A stretch of 64,000 nt of DNA from Streptomyces specialis (GTDB lineage: Bacteria; Actinomycetota; Actinomycetes; Streptomycetales; Streptomycetaceae), in NCBI RefSeq assembly GCF_001493375.1, contig NZ_LN929895.1, positions 62,001 to 126,000 on the forward strand. The letters are read 5' to 3'. Positions 9,075 to 16,584 of the stretch are shown piece by piece (position 1 is the stretch's first letter; each line of letters opens with the position of its first letter). The notes under the pieces were generated by a model. That model was given only the letters and a program-made list of their open reading frames with translations. It was not told where the DNA came from and made no database searches. The position numbers were made by a program, and so were the translations under genes.

Positions 9075-9503
9075 ATGGCACGAACCGAGTACTACGACGA
9101 CCCCAACGCCCCGGAGCCCAACAGCATGCTCGTCGCCGCCTCCGCCGTCGTCACGGACGACCAGGGCCGCATCCTGCTCCAGCGCCGCCGCGACAACAAC
9201 CTGTGGGCACTGCCCGGCGGCGCCATGGAGATGAACGAATCATTGCCCCAAGCGGCGATCCGCGAGGTCAAAGAAGAGACCGGCCTGGACATCGAGATCA
9301 CGGGCCTGGTCGGCACCTACACCGACCCCCGCTACATCATCGCCTACTCAGACGGCGAAGTCCGCCGCCAGTTCAACATCTGCTTCCGCGCGCGAATCAC
9401 CGGCGGTAAACTCGCGATCTCAGATGAGTCAACCGAACTCTGCTTCGTCCCCCCGGAAAACTGGTCGACCTATCGATGCACCACACCCAACGCCTTCGCC
9501 TGA
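9075..9503 (+). CDS. NUDIX hydrolase with frameshifted C-terminus
   Basis: 142 aa as read. It holds a complete NUDIX box, GAMEMNESLPQAAIREV-KEETGL, with the Glu cluster that binds the metal for hydrolysis of nucleoside diphosphate derivatives. After FVPPE (near 9463) the frame gives an atypical end, while the next frame continues with ELVDLSMHHTQRLRLNHH and stops at 9542-9544. This is the usual ending, so a single base is missing in CGGAAAACTGG. The catalytic core may still fold. It pairs with the decayed XRE gene just upstream. Confidence 0.75.
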   Translation: MARTEYYDDPNAPEPNSMLVAASAVVTDDQGRILLQRRRDNNLWALPGGAMEMNESLPQAAIREVKEETGLDIEITGLVGTYTDPRYIIAYSDGEVRRQFNICFRARITGGKLAISDESTELCFVPPENWSTYRCTTPNAFA

Positions 9504-9648
9504 ACCATCACCTACAGGGCGCGCCCCTTCCCCATCTCGGATAGATATAGCCACTAGGTACTCAAAACACACGCATCCGGGCATACACGCCCATTTAGCA
9601 TCAATCAGACAATATGAATTCCACCCAGACCGAACTGCATGAGGAAAT

Positions 9649-10968
9649 GTGACCACACAAGAAAATACCCCTTCAGCCTACCCGAAGGAGATCGCCAGCA
9701 TACTCTCACTCAATGGATTTCAGGTAAAGAGTTTCGATCCTTCGCGGATCATAATCACACGCAATGACGCAACAAGGCCCTACGATTCGCACATGATTCC
9801 AACTGTCGAAATTGAAACTTTGCGCCGACAGCTCCGGTCTCCCATTTCCCCCCTCTCTGAGTATGCTGGCTTAACAATTCCAGCAGATCGCTACTTTGAG
9901 ATGCCAGTACAGAACATATCGATAAGGGCGAGAAGGCTCGATCCTCGCATCCGGATCAAAGAATCGGAGCAGCCCCCTTGCCGCCATTCGTCCGGCGAAC
10001 CGCTTCCTTCTGTTGTCCCACCCAATTATCAAACCAACGGTACGGTAGACGCGGTTCCACGGGTTCAAAAACTGCACCTAAGCGACCCCCGCCAGGATAC
10101 GTGTATTGAAATATCATGGGCATCCCCGTGCGGAATCCTCTGGGGGCCGCCGAATTCGCGCTCGTGGACCGAGCGCTTTATGTCAAGCATGTCAGTTAAG
10201 ATAGAATTCGGGGATACGACCACTCCGGCAGAAATCGAAACGAAGGGAAAAGAACTCGCCTATTCTCTCCTGTATGAACTGAATATCCGTAACGGAGTCG
10301 CACTGGAGCCAATCTCGCTCGCGGAATTCGAGCAGAAGAACAGGTACACACCCAGAAAGCCCACACCACCGGCCAGATTCCCAAGCACGGCCATAAAAAA
10401 GGAAGTTGCCGAACTGTTCATGTTCGCCGAAGGCGCGAGGGCCAATCCAAGTCTCGCGTTTCTGTCCTATTATCAAGTCCTGGAATACTTCTTCCCTTTT
10501 GCCGTGCGCCGCAGCACCCTCAGGAAAGTGCGCAAAGAGATTTCAGACCCCCTCTTCGACAGAAGTTCCGATGATTCATTGATCAGGATTCTATCTGTCG
10601 CCGAGGCGGCGACTCAGACGTCTGAAGCGACACAGATATCTGTACTCATTACGGAGTCCGTCCGCGACGACCTGTTGCTGGAATTCTTCGGAACAGACAA
10701 CGATTGGGGTCAACATTTCAGCAGCTCCGGCCCCATATCGGGCGTCGAGTCAATTAATCTCAAGAATAAAACCAAAACCCTGCAAGCGCAGGTTGCCGAT
10801 AGGGTCTACAGGATAAGAAATCGCATCGTACACGCGAAAGACGACCCGAAGTACGCAAACGTTCGAGTCCTTTTGCCGAAAAGCCGAGAGGCTTACGCTC
10901 TGGAACCGGATATCCAATTGGTCCGGCTCTTGGCTACCGAGGTCATCCTTGACTCTCAGGCCTCATAG
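9649..10968 (+). CDS. Uncharacterised protein with HEPN-like C-terminal domain
   Basis: 439 aa from GTG 9649 behind GAGGAA. Base composition is visibly lower in GC, with codons ending in A/T, unlike every neighbour, so it is a recent import. Residues 1-250 match nothing I know. Residues about 270-430 are helical, with LAFLSYYQVLEYFFPF and RVYRIRNRIVHAKDDPKY: R390-N-R-I-V-H395 is an Rx4H motif as in HEPN ribonucleases. Final helices (PDIQLVRLLATEVIL) fit the same fold. HEPN proteins often cleave RNA in toxin-antitoxin and antiphage systems. It is the only intact gene of element 1. No antitoxin-like partner is seen. Family placement is inference. Confidence 0.6.
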   Translation: MTTQENTPSAYPKEIASILSLNGFQVKSFDPSRIIITRNDATRPYDSHMIPTVEIETLRRQLRSPISPLSEYAGLTIPADRYFEMPVQNISIRARRLDPRIRIKESEQPPCRHSSGEPLPSVVPPNYQTNGTVDAVPRVQKLHLSDPRQDTCIEISWASPCGILWGPPNSRSWTERFMSSMSVKIEFGDTTTPAEIETKGKELAYSLLYELNIRNGVALEPISLAEFEQKNRYTPRKPTPPARFPSTAIKKEVAELFMFAEGARANPSLAFLSYYQVLEYFFPFAVRRSTLRKVRKEISDPLFDRSSDDSLIRILSVAEAATQTSEATQISVLITESVRDDLLLEFFGTDNDWGQHFSSSGPISGVESINLKNKTKTLQAQVADRVYRIRNRIVHAKDDPKYANVRVLLPKSREAYALEPDIQLVRLLATEVILDSQAS

Positions 10969-11005
10969 GGGGACGTGGTCTGAGAGCGCCTACCTCTGCG
11001 GAAGC

Positions 11006-11025
11006 GTGCCAGATACATGCCAGAA
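11006..11025. repeat. Arm-type direct repeat, element 1 right end
   Basis: GTGCCAGAT (11006-11014) and ATGCCAGAA (11017-11025), 11 bp apart, match the pair at 7293-7312. They lie about 110 bp before the middle att copy. Confidence 0.45.
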
Positions 11026-11133
11026 CGGCCGGGGAGCAACGGTCAACAGCGGGCATCATGGAGAGGGCTGGGAGCCCAAGTCCCGGCGAGTTCCAACAGG
11101 CCAGAGGCCACATGGAGGCAGCCGCACCTGTGA

Positions 11134-11176
11134 TTCCCAAGCTCAGAGCGCGAGTTCGATTCTCGTCGCCGCTCCA
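11134..11176 (+). repeat. Middle att copy (attachment site between two tandem elements)
   Basis: TTCCCAAGCTCAGAGCGCGA and the following bases match the tRNA-Gly 3' half, but one C is missing in the acceptor stem (GTCGCC-GCTCC), so no intact tRNA is rebuilt here. It separates a first unit (7175-11176) from a second (11134-18107). Confidence 0.9.
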
Positions 11177-11181
11177 CGACA

Positions 11182-11208
11182 AAGCTTCAGGTCAGCGGCC
11201 TGGAGCTT
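11182..11208 (+). terminator. Stem-loop after the middle att copy
   Basis: AAGCTTCAGG (11182-11191) pairs, with one mismatch, with CCTGGAGCTT (11199-11208), followed by GTTTGTT. It mirrors the terminator that follows the tRNA. Confidence 0.55.
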
Positions 11209-11261
11209 GTTTGTTGTCTGGACCTATCCAGACCCCTCGCACCACTTGCGCACCACTGGAT
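11209..11261 (-). pseudogene. Possible 3' stub of a second integrase with arm repeats
   Basis: On the minus strand the reading SSGAQVVRG resembles the extreme C-terminus of a different actinobacterial integrase type (from memory, usually GAQVVRKW). The same bases contain GCACCACT twice, 11 bp apart (11239-11246, 11250-11257), as arm sites would. The rest of the gene is absent: 11262-11677 holds nothing I can support. Confidence 0.35.
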
Positions 11262-11677
11262 GACTGTCCGCAGTGTCCTGGCGGGCCGCCAGCATGCGGG
11301 TGTTGAAACCCCGCGCCACTCACCCGGTACCCCTGGAACCGTGAGAGGGAGCAAAGGGCCCGGCGCCGACGACGGGCCGCGTGTGTCTATTGGCCTCCGG
11401 TGCGGACCGCCTCCCACAGCGCCGGCCGCCGGAGACTGGCCGACCCTTCGTCCCAGTCCGCGTCGGCGGGCTGGGAGGGCCGACGCCAGTGGCCAGCACG
11501 GCCCACGGGGCGGTGTGCCGAGTGCCGTCGCCCGACGCGACTGTCCACGCCGTTCAGCCAGCAGCCGATGGCGTTCGCTGGGCCGCTGGAAGACGAGCGG
11601 GAAACACGGGTCACCGTGTGCGTCGAACCGCGCGATCGCTGGGCGCCCTGGGCGTCGGGACGCCCGTCAGGCGACGT

Positions 11678-12529
11678 TTATCCTTCGAGAGCATCGAGTG
11701 CGGCCGCCTCAGTCGTTGTCTGCTCTGGCTTGTCAGCCAGCTCCCATTCGAGGGCACTGATGTCAAAGCCGAATCGGGCGTTTTCCTCCAGAAAAACATC
11801 CTCACGGAAGACGAGAACAGGTTTGGGGCCGGGCCCAGAACCCTTCGCTTCTTCCCAGATGGTCCGCACAGGGGAATCACGAAACGCCTTCAATTTTTCG
11901 TCACGCTGCTCACCCGCCTCCATCAGCGAGATACCGATGCCGTCCAAAATAAGCTTTTCCATTTCAGTACCGCTGTAGTTGCGGTTGCAGAGCAGCCTCG
12001 CCGCCCGCTTCCGTCCCGGGTGGATTGAATCCCAGACTGAGCGAGCGTTCCTCCGCCCCTGGCCAGGCGGGTTACCCCCGAACCCGGTCATCACGGTATT
12101 CCAGAGCACAGGACTATAGGAACGCAGAAGGGCTCGCTCACCCAGAACTATCCAGATGTCATCGAGGGTCAGACATCTGACGTCGAAATCCGAAGCAGCA
12201 AGATTGGCGACCTCGTTGATGCTTCTACGGTGATCTCTTATTCGGCCGAACAGCTTTCGTTCGGCCATGTTCGGCGGGTCTCCGTAGCTGCTATCGCCAG
12301 CCGAAGCTTTCCCAACGTAGATGGGAATATCCCGCCCCTTCAGCCCTTTATAGATGTCGAGATCACCCTTGTAGTAGAGCGCATATAGTCCCGCGCCCGG
12401 GAACGGCTTAACTTCATCCAGGGGGACGCGCGGTCGCCCGTCCATCTCCTCCCGGAGATTGCGGCCAAGCAAGTCAAGGCCCAGCGGGTTGAACTGTGGC
12501 GATGTCACGCCATCGGGGTTGGGAGCCAT
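11678..12529 (-). CDS. Eco29kI-family GIY-YIG type II restriction endonuclease
   Basis: 283 aa from ATG 12529. The GIY-YIG fold is visible: GLYALYYKGD (Tyr49), IPIYVGKA (Tyr71, Lys74), FGRIRDHRRSI (Arg, His100), DIWIVLGERALL (Glu131) and VLWNTVMTGFGG (Asn144). HPGRKRA follows. This set and order match the Eco29kI family, whose founder cuts CCGCGG. It is last in an operon with the m5C methyltransferase and Vsr-type gene, 117 bp after Vsr, so it is the likely cutting partner of that methylase. Specificity is inferred from family only. Confidence 0.88.
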   Translation of the reverse strand: MAPNPDGVTSPQFNPLGLDLLGRNLREEMDGRPRVPLDEVKPFPGAGLYALYYKGDLDIYKGLKGRDIPIYVGKASAGDSSYGDPPNMAERKLFGRIRDHRRSINEVANLAASDFDVRCLTLDDIWIVLGERALLRSYSPVLWNTVMTGFGGNPPGQGRRNARSVWDSIHPGRKRAARLLCNRNYSGTEMEKLILDGIGISLMEAGEQRDEKLKAFRDSPVRTIWEEAKGSGPGPKPVLVFREDVFLEENARFGFDISALEWELADKPEQTTTEAAALDALEG

Positions 12530-12646
12530 GGGCGGGATTCTACTCACCGCCGTAGACGCCGCCCTCGATCCTCGACGTTCGGTCAAGAGGCGGGGCACGC
12601 GAGTCGACGGTTGGCTCTTTGGATCATCTCTTCATGTTCGACCCAC

Positions 12647-13441
12647 TCATCCGGAGCCGTGCCGATCGGGTGACGAGGCTCGCACGGCTGATATCACCCG
12701 CGCGGCGGCCGCATCGGAGACCTCGTGCTCCCAGACGCGAATGACCGTCCAGCCGGCCTCACGCAGGCGGCGATCCGTCTCCGCGTCCCTGGCCCGATTG
12801 CCCTCGATCTTGCTTCGCCAGAACTCGGCGTTCTTGTGTGACTCCCGAAGGTGTTCCGGACAGCCGTGCCAGAAGCAGCCGTCGACAAACACCGCGATCT
12901 TGGGCCGAGAAAAGATCAGGTCCGCGGTGCGCCGCAGTTCGGGAAGGGGGCGTGCCGCCACGCGATATCGGAGGCCCTGCTTGTGCAGCAGCGATCGGAG
13001 CCTGAGTTCAGGTCGGGTGTCCTTGCTCCGGTTGGCTCGCATCACCGCGCGTACCGACGGCGAGGAAGCCCAGGATCCCCCCGCCGGTGGTTCCTCGGTG
13101 AGAAGGCCCTTCTCCCAGGCCATCCTCCAACCCTCGGCGAGGTTCGCGGCCCGGGTCTCGCGCTCGACCTGTCCGAGGTAGCGGGCAGGAGACTTGCCAC
13201 CGTCGGACCAGCGCAGGTACGCGCGAATGCGTCGCGTCTCGGGAAGGACCTTCAGCTCCACCGACGCCCGGGCGAACCGTCCCTCGCCGAGATCCACAGA
13301 GCGCCTGTGGCGACCACCGGCGGCCCGATCCTGTTCCGCCGCGATGGCGGCCCGGGTTCTGCCGGGCCGCCCTTTCCACGCCCGGTCGGGCGGCAGGTCG
13401 TGTTTCCAGCCGCTCTGCGCCCTGCTGGTGGGCCCGGTCAC
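12647..13441 (-). CDS. Very short patch repair (Vsr-type) endonuclease with N-terminal extension
   Basis: 264 aa. Residues about 130-250 are a canonical Vsr domain: MRANRSKDTRPELRLRSLLH, GLRYRVAARPLP, RRTADLIFSRPKIAVFVDG, CFWHGCPEH, NAEFWRSKIEGN and GWTVIRVWEHEV. Vsr nicks at T:G mismatches produced by deamination of 5-methylcytosine. About 130 N-terminal residues are extra; they read RFARASVELKVLPETRRIR-like and are seen, as I recall, in actinobacterial relatives. The GTG start overlaps the methyltransferase stop (GTGA), so the two are translationally coupled. Sits between methylase and nuclease. Confidence 0.9.
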   Translation of the reverse strand: MTGPTSRAQSGWKHDLPPDRAWKGRPGRTRAAIAAEQDRAAGGRHRRSVDLGEGRFARASVELKVLPETRRIRAYLRWSDGGKSPARYLGQVERETRAANLAEGWRMAWEKGLLTEEPPAGGSWASSPSVRAVMRANRSKDTRPELRLRSLLHKQGLRYRVAARPLPELRRTADLIFSRPKIAVFVDGCFWHGCPEHLRESHKNAEFWRSKIEGNRARDAETDRRLREAGWTVIRVWEHEVSDAAAARVISAVRASSPDRHGSG

Positions 13442-14757
13442 CTCTGGCGCTCCTCCGCCTCATCCAGGACGGTGGCGACCGCCTTGGCGAAGACCTCGCC
13501 CAGGGCAACGGGCACAGCGTTGCCGAGCTGACGCATCTTCTCCCCTCGCGGCCCCTTGAGTTCCCACGTGTCAGGGAACGTCATGACGCGAGCCGTTTCG
13601 CGGACCGTCATGTACCTGTACTTATACCGAACGCCGCCCCGCGCGGCCTTGTCGGCCACCAACTCGTCCAGGAGCATGACCGACTCACCCCCGGGCACAC
13701 CGTGCACACCGGCCTTGACGGTTTTCGCCGGACGGTCGAGCTCGTTGGGGGTGTGCCCGTCGTAGACGCGAGCACCGGGCCAGCCGATGTGTTCCGTGAA
13801 CCCGCCGAGCAAGTGCTCGGTACGGTCCAACCACTCATCTGGCACGTCCGGCAGTGGCTTGTTGTCACCGATGCCAGCGATCGCGTCGCGCAGGGTGCGC
13901 CAAGGGAGCAGGCCGTCATCCATCGGCATTGTCCTCGGGAGGCGGGCAATGACCCACTCGCGCACATGGTCAGGCACATTCGAGTGCCGCTTCCAGTACT
14001 CCCCGTCCTCCTCCATGGAGCGGACGAGGGCGGCCTCGGAGTGTGTCGGCTTCACGAGTTCCTTGAACAGCTCGATGTCGACGCCCAGGTCGCGACGGAA
14101 CGCGACGATGATCACGCGGTAGCGGATCTGGGGAACCCCGTAGTCGGCGGCGTTCACCGGCATCATGACGATGTCGTACCGCTTCCTGGGATCGTCCGGC
14201 ACCTTCTCGCGCCGCTCCAACAGGTACTCGTAGTGCCGCTCCCAGTCAGTGCCCTCGGCTCGTTCCTCGAAAGGCAGCTCCAGTTCGCGCTGGATGTAGT
14301 CGAAATAGCGGCGGAACGAGGGCCTGAGCAGGCCGCGCACGTTCTCGCAGATCACGGCCTTCGGCTGGATCTGCCGAACGGCCCTGAACATCTGCGGGAA
14401 CATGTTCCGCTTGTCCTCGTCACCCTTGGCGACGCCACCGAGGCTGAACGGCTGGCAGGGGGGACCGCCGGCGAGCACGTCCACCTGGCCCGCCAGGTAG
14501 TCCAAGTCGAGGTCTCGGACATCGCCCGCCACGAGGGGCACCTTCTCGTCGGGCCCGGGGGCTCGGGTCGGCCTCTGGCCGTCGGGCAGTCGCCGAGCCC
14601 CATTGGCCTCCAGGGTCTCGCACGCCCGCTTGGCGAACTCGTTGAAGAGCAGGGGACGGAATCCAGCGCGGTGGACGGCCATGGCCAAGCCGCCAGCGCC
14701 AGCGAAGAGTTCGACGCCCGTGCGGTCCTTCTTCGATCCTTCTCGCAGTTCGGCCAC
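13438..14757 (-). CDS. DNA (cytosine-5-)-methyltransferase
   Basis: 439 aa with ordered m5C motifs: I (ELFAGAGGLAMAV), IV (GGPPCQPFS, catalytic Cys101), VI (ENVRGL, 138-143), VIII (PQIRYRVIIVA), IX (RPAKTVKAG) and X (RQLGNAVPVAL). The target-recognition part lies between VIII and IX (about residues 240-340). It protects host DNA from the Eco29kI-like nuclease of the same operon. The GTG start lies 6 nt after a probable -10 box, so the mRNA is likely leaderless. Dcm-like alone would be an alternative, but the nuclease neighbours favour restriction-modification. Confidence 0.95.
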   Translation of the reverse strand: MAELREGSKKDRTGVELFAGAGGLAMAVHRAGFRPLLFNEFAKRACETLEANGARRLPDGQRPTRAPGPDEKVPLVAGDVRDLDLDYLAGQVDVLAGGPPCQPFSLGGVAKGDEDKRNMFPQMFRAVRQIQPKAVICENVRGLLRPSFRRYFDYIQRELELPFEERAEGTDWERHYEYLLERREKVPDDPRKRYDIVMMPVNAADYGVPQIRYRVIIVAFRRDLGVDIELFKELVKPTHSEAALVRSMEEDGEYWKRHSNVPDHVREWVIARLPRTMPMDDGLLPWRTLRDAIAGIGDNKPLPDVPDEWLDRTEHLLGGFTEHIGWPGARVYDGHTPNELDRPAKTVKAGVHGVPGGESVMLLDELVADKAARGGVRYKYRYMTVRETARVMTFPDTWELKGPRGEKMRQLGNAVPVALGEVFAKAVATVLDEAEERQR

Positions 14758-14763
14758 TTCAAA

Positions 14764-14791
14764 AGCATACCGCGGAGTTGTCGATAATCAA
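14764..14791 (-). promoter_or_regulatory. Methyltransferase promoter with a CCGCGG site in the spacer
   Basis: On the minus strand: -35 TTGATT (14791-14786), 16-bp spacer, -10 TATGCT (14769-14764), then six bases to GTG 14757. The spacer ends in CCGCGG (14770-14775), the Eco29kI-family target. Methylation there could feed back on expression. Confidence 0.6.
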
Positions 14792-14874
14792 GCCACCTCG
14801 AGCTGAACGTTCGGCCACGAGCACTGGCCACCGATAGGGTTTCCGAGATCAAGTCGACCAAGGGAGCGGGACGA

Positions 14875-15708
14875 ATGACGCCGGTGGTGGGCTCCGAGGA
14901 CGGGACGCGGTACCACAAGGACTTCACCCTCAGCATCACCAAGGCGCTCGGCGACCAGCTGGCAGCCGCGCTCAAGGGACTCGACAGGGCTCCCCTCACT
15001 GAGGAGAACATCGCGCGGCTCAAGGAGAAGCCCGGGGTCTACCAGCTGTACCTGAACGGCGAGTTCGTCTACGTCGGCAAGGCCGACAAGTCCCTGCCGG
15101 CCCGCCTCCGCAACCACCTCCGCAAGATCTCGGGACGCCGCAACATCTCCCCAGCCGAGATGGCCTTCTCTTGCCTGTACGTAGCGGAAGACTTCTCCGC
15201 CCTCGCCCCGGAACAGCTACTCATCACTCACCACAAGGGCCAGGGCAACATCCCCTGGAACAACAACGGCTTCGGCAACAAGGACCCCGGCCGCCAGCGC
15301 GACCACACGATCCCGAATCGCTTCGACGTGAAGTTCCCCATCGACCTGGACCGGCCGGTCGAAGGGCTGTCTCCCGGCGAAACGACGCTGCGCGAACTCC
15401 TGGAGACGATCAAGGTCGGCCTCCCATACAACTTCAGGTATGGGACGTCGGAGGAGTTCAAGACCCGGAGCGTCCACGTTCCGGCGGCCGGCTTGACGGC
15501 CGATCAGGTCTTTCGGCTGGTCTCCGCGGAGACGCCAGCCAAGTGGCAGATCACCGCCCTCATGGGCTACGTGATCATGTACGACGACAGCCCCAGCACA
15601 TACAGGAGCGCGTGGCGGTACTACCGCGACGGCCAGATGATAAGCGCCCAGCCAGAGGCGGAGCTGGCAGGGAGCGTCGCGATCGATCCACCGACGCTGG
15701 ACCACTGA
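14875..15708 (+). CDS. Second GIY-YIG nuclease, divergent from the methyltransferase
   Basis: 277 aa from ATG 14875 after a GGGAGCGGGA Shine-Dalgarno. The GIY-YIG module spans about residues 50-135: KPGVYQLYLNGEFVYVGKA (Tyr56, Tyr66, Lys69), PARLRNHLRKI (Arg, His81), LAPEQLLI (Glu113), and GNIPWNNNGFGNKDPGRQR. The C-terminal half (VKFPIDLD onward, about 150-270) is probably for target recognition. The GNIPWN..GFG..DPG run echoes the Eco29kI family, but overall it differs from the nuclease at 11678. It may be a second restriction enzyme, one acting on other DNA, or a partner subunit. The 117-bp gap to the methylase holds both promoters. Confidence 0.8.
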   Translation: MTPVVGSEDGTRYHKDFTLSITKALGDQLAAALKGLDRAPLTEENIARLKEKPGVYQLYLNGEFVYVGKADKSLPARLRNHLRKISGRRNISPAEMAFSCLYVAEDFSALAPEQLLITHHKGQGNIPWNNNGFGNKDPGRQRDHTIPNRFDVKFPIDLDRPVEGLSPGETTLRELLETIKVGLPYNFRYGTSEEFKTRSVHVPAAGLTADQVFRLVSAETPAKWQITALMGYVIMYDDSPSTYRSAWRYYRDGQMISAQPEAELAGSVAIDPPTLDH

Positions 15709-16259
15709 GTAGACCGAATAGGGACACAGCCCCTCAGGGCGGGGTGACCTACGCGTCCGCGGGCGACGCGTCATATCCGGTGACAAGGCTGTCACCAGGA
15801 GCCGCCGTCGTACACAGCGATGGCGACCGGCACGCCGTTGTCGGCCGGACAGACGACGCAATCCGAGACCTGCCGCGGAGCGGTTCGCTGTGTTCCAGCG
15901 AACGCCGTGTGGTCGCGGTTCTGGCCGCGTCACCCCGTCCAGGTCATCCGAGCGAAGTCACCCCGAACGCTCCGCCGCAGGTCAGTATGCGCGCGGCCCG
16001 ACCGGGACTCCCCGTACGGACAGATGGAAAGCAGTCGAGGCTTCGCCCGCACAGTCACACACCGTGGCGCACGTCATCCCCATCAACGACCCACGAGCGA
16101 CGGCAACTCAAGGAACACGGAAGACGGAGCAGGAACCCGTGGCAGGGAAGGAAGGAACGATCCGCATCGTGGCGCGGCTCGCCGACCACACGCATCGGTA
16201 CGGAAGTGGCCCGGGTCATTGACCGCGGCCTCCCCCATTTTCCAAGCCCGTCATACGGG
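15709..16259. other. 551-bp region without a supportable gene
   Basis: Lies between the second GIY-YIG gene and the Shedu operon, with both flanking genes ending towards it. Open frames exist on both strands but none has a start with ribosome binding site, a recognisable motif or convincing codon use. Possibly debris of lost genes. Confidence 0.4.
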
Positions 16260-16574
16260 TCACATACGAAGGTGGCGGGAGGCCGCCAGGCAGGAGGAAA
16301 GCCAGGTCGCCTCCGCACGGTTGATGATCAGGTCGGCGACGGTGATCATCCCGTCGATCTGACCGTCAACCCGTATCGAGTGATCGCCGACGCGGAACAT
16401 CTCCCAGTCGGCGTCGCTGTGCCAGAGCCGCGCGGTCTTCTCGCCCCGGTGTTGAGCGAAGACAAGTTCCTCACCATATTCGTTCTGGAAGTAGCCGACG
16501 TAGTCCTCGGCCGTGATCACACCACCGCACAAACTGGCCAGGAGGGACTCGATCTCCGAAAAGGTGTGGGTCAT
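16260..16574 (-). CDS. Small acidic protein downstream of the Shedu-like gene
   Basis: 104 aa from ATG 16574 with AGGAG seven bases upstream, 10 bp after the Shedu-like stop, so one transcript. Sequence features: EIESLLASLCGGVITAEDYVGYF, then HSDADWEMFRVGDHSIRVDGQIDGMITVADLI, which looks like a small alpha/beta protein with a negatively charged face. I do not recognise a family. Because known Shedu systems are mostly single-gene, a constant companion would be of note; it may be an immunity, adaptor or unrelated gene. Confidence 0.7.
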   Translation of the reverse strand: MTHTFSEIESLLASLCGGVITAEDYVGYFQNEYGEELVFAQHRGEKTARLWHSDADWEMFRVGDHSIRVDGQIDGMITVADLIINRAEATWLSSCLAASRHLRM

Positions 16575-16584
16575 CGGACGGCTC

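Noticed and set aside
15709..16259. Short frames between the GIY-YIG and Shedu genes
   Set aside because: No ribosome binding site, no motif, and atypical codon use in every frame.
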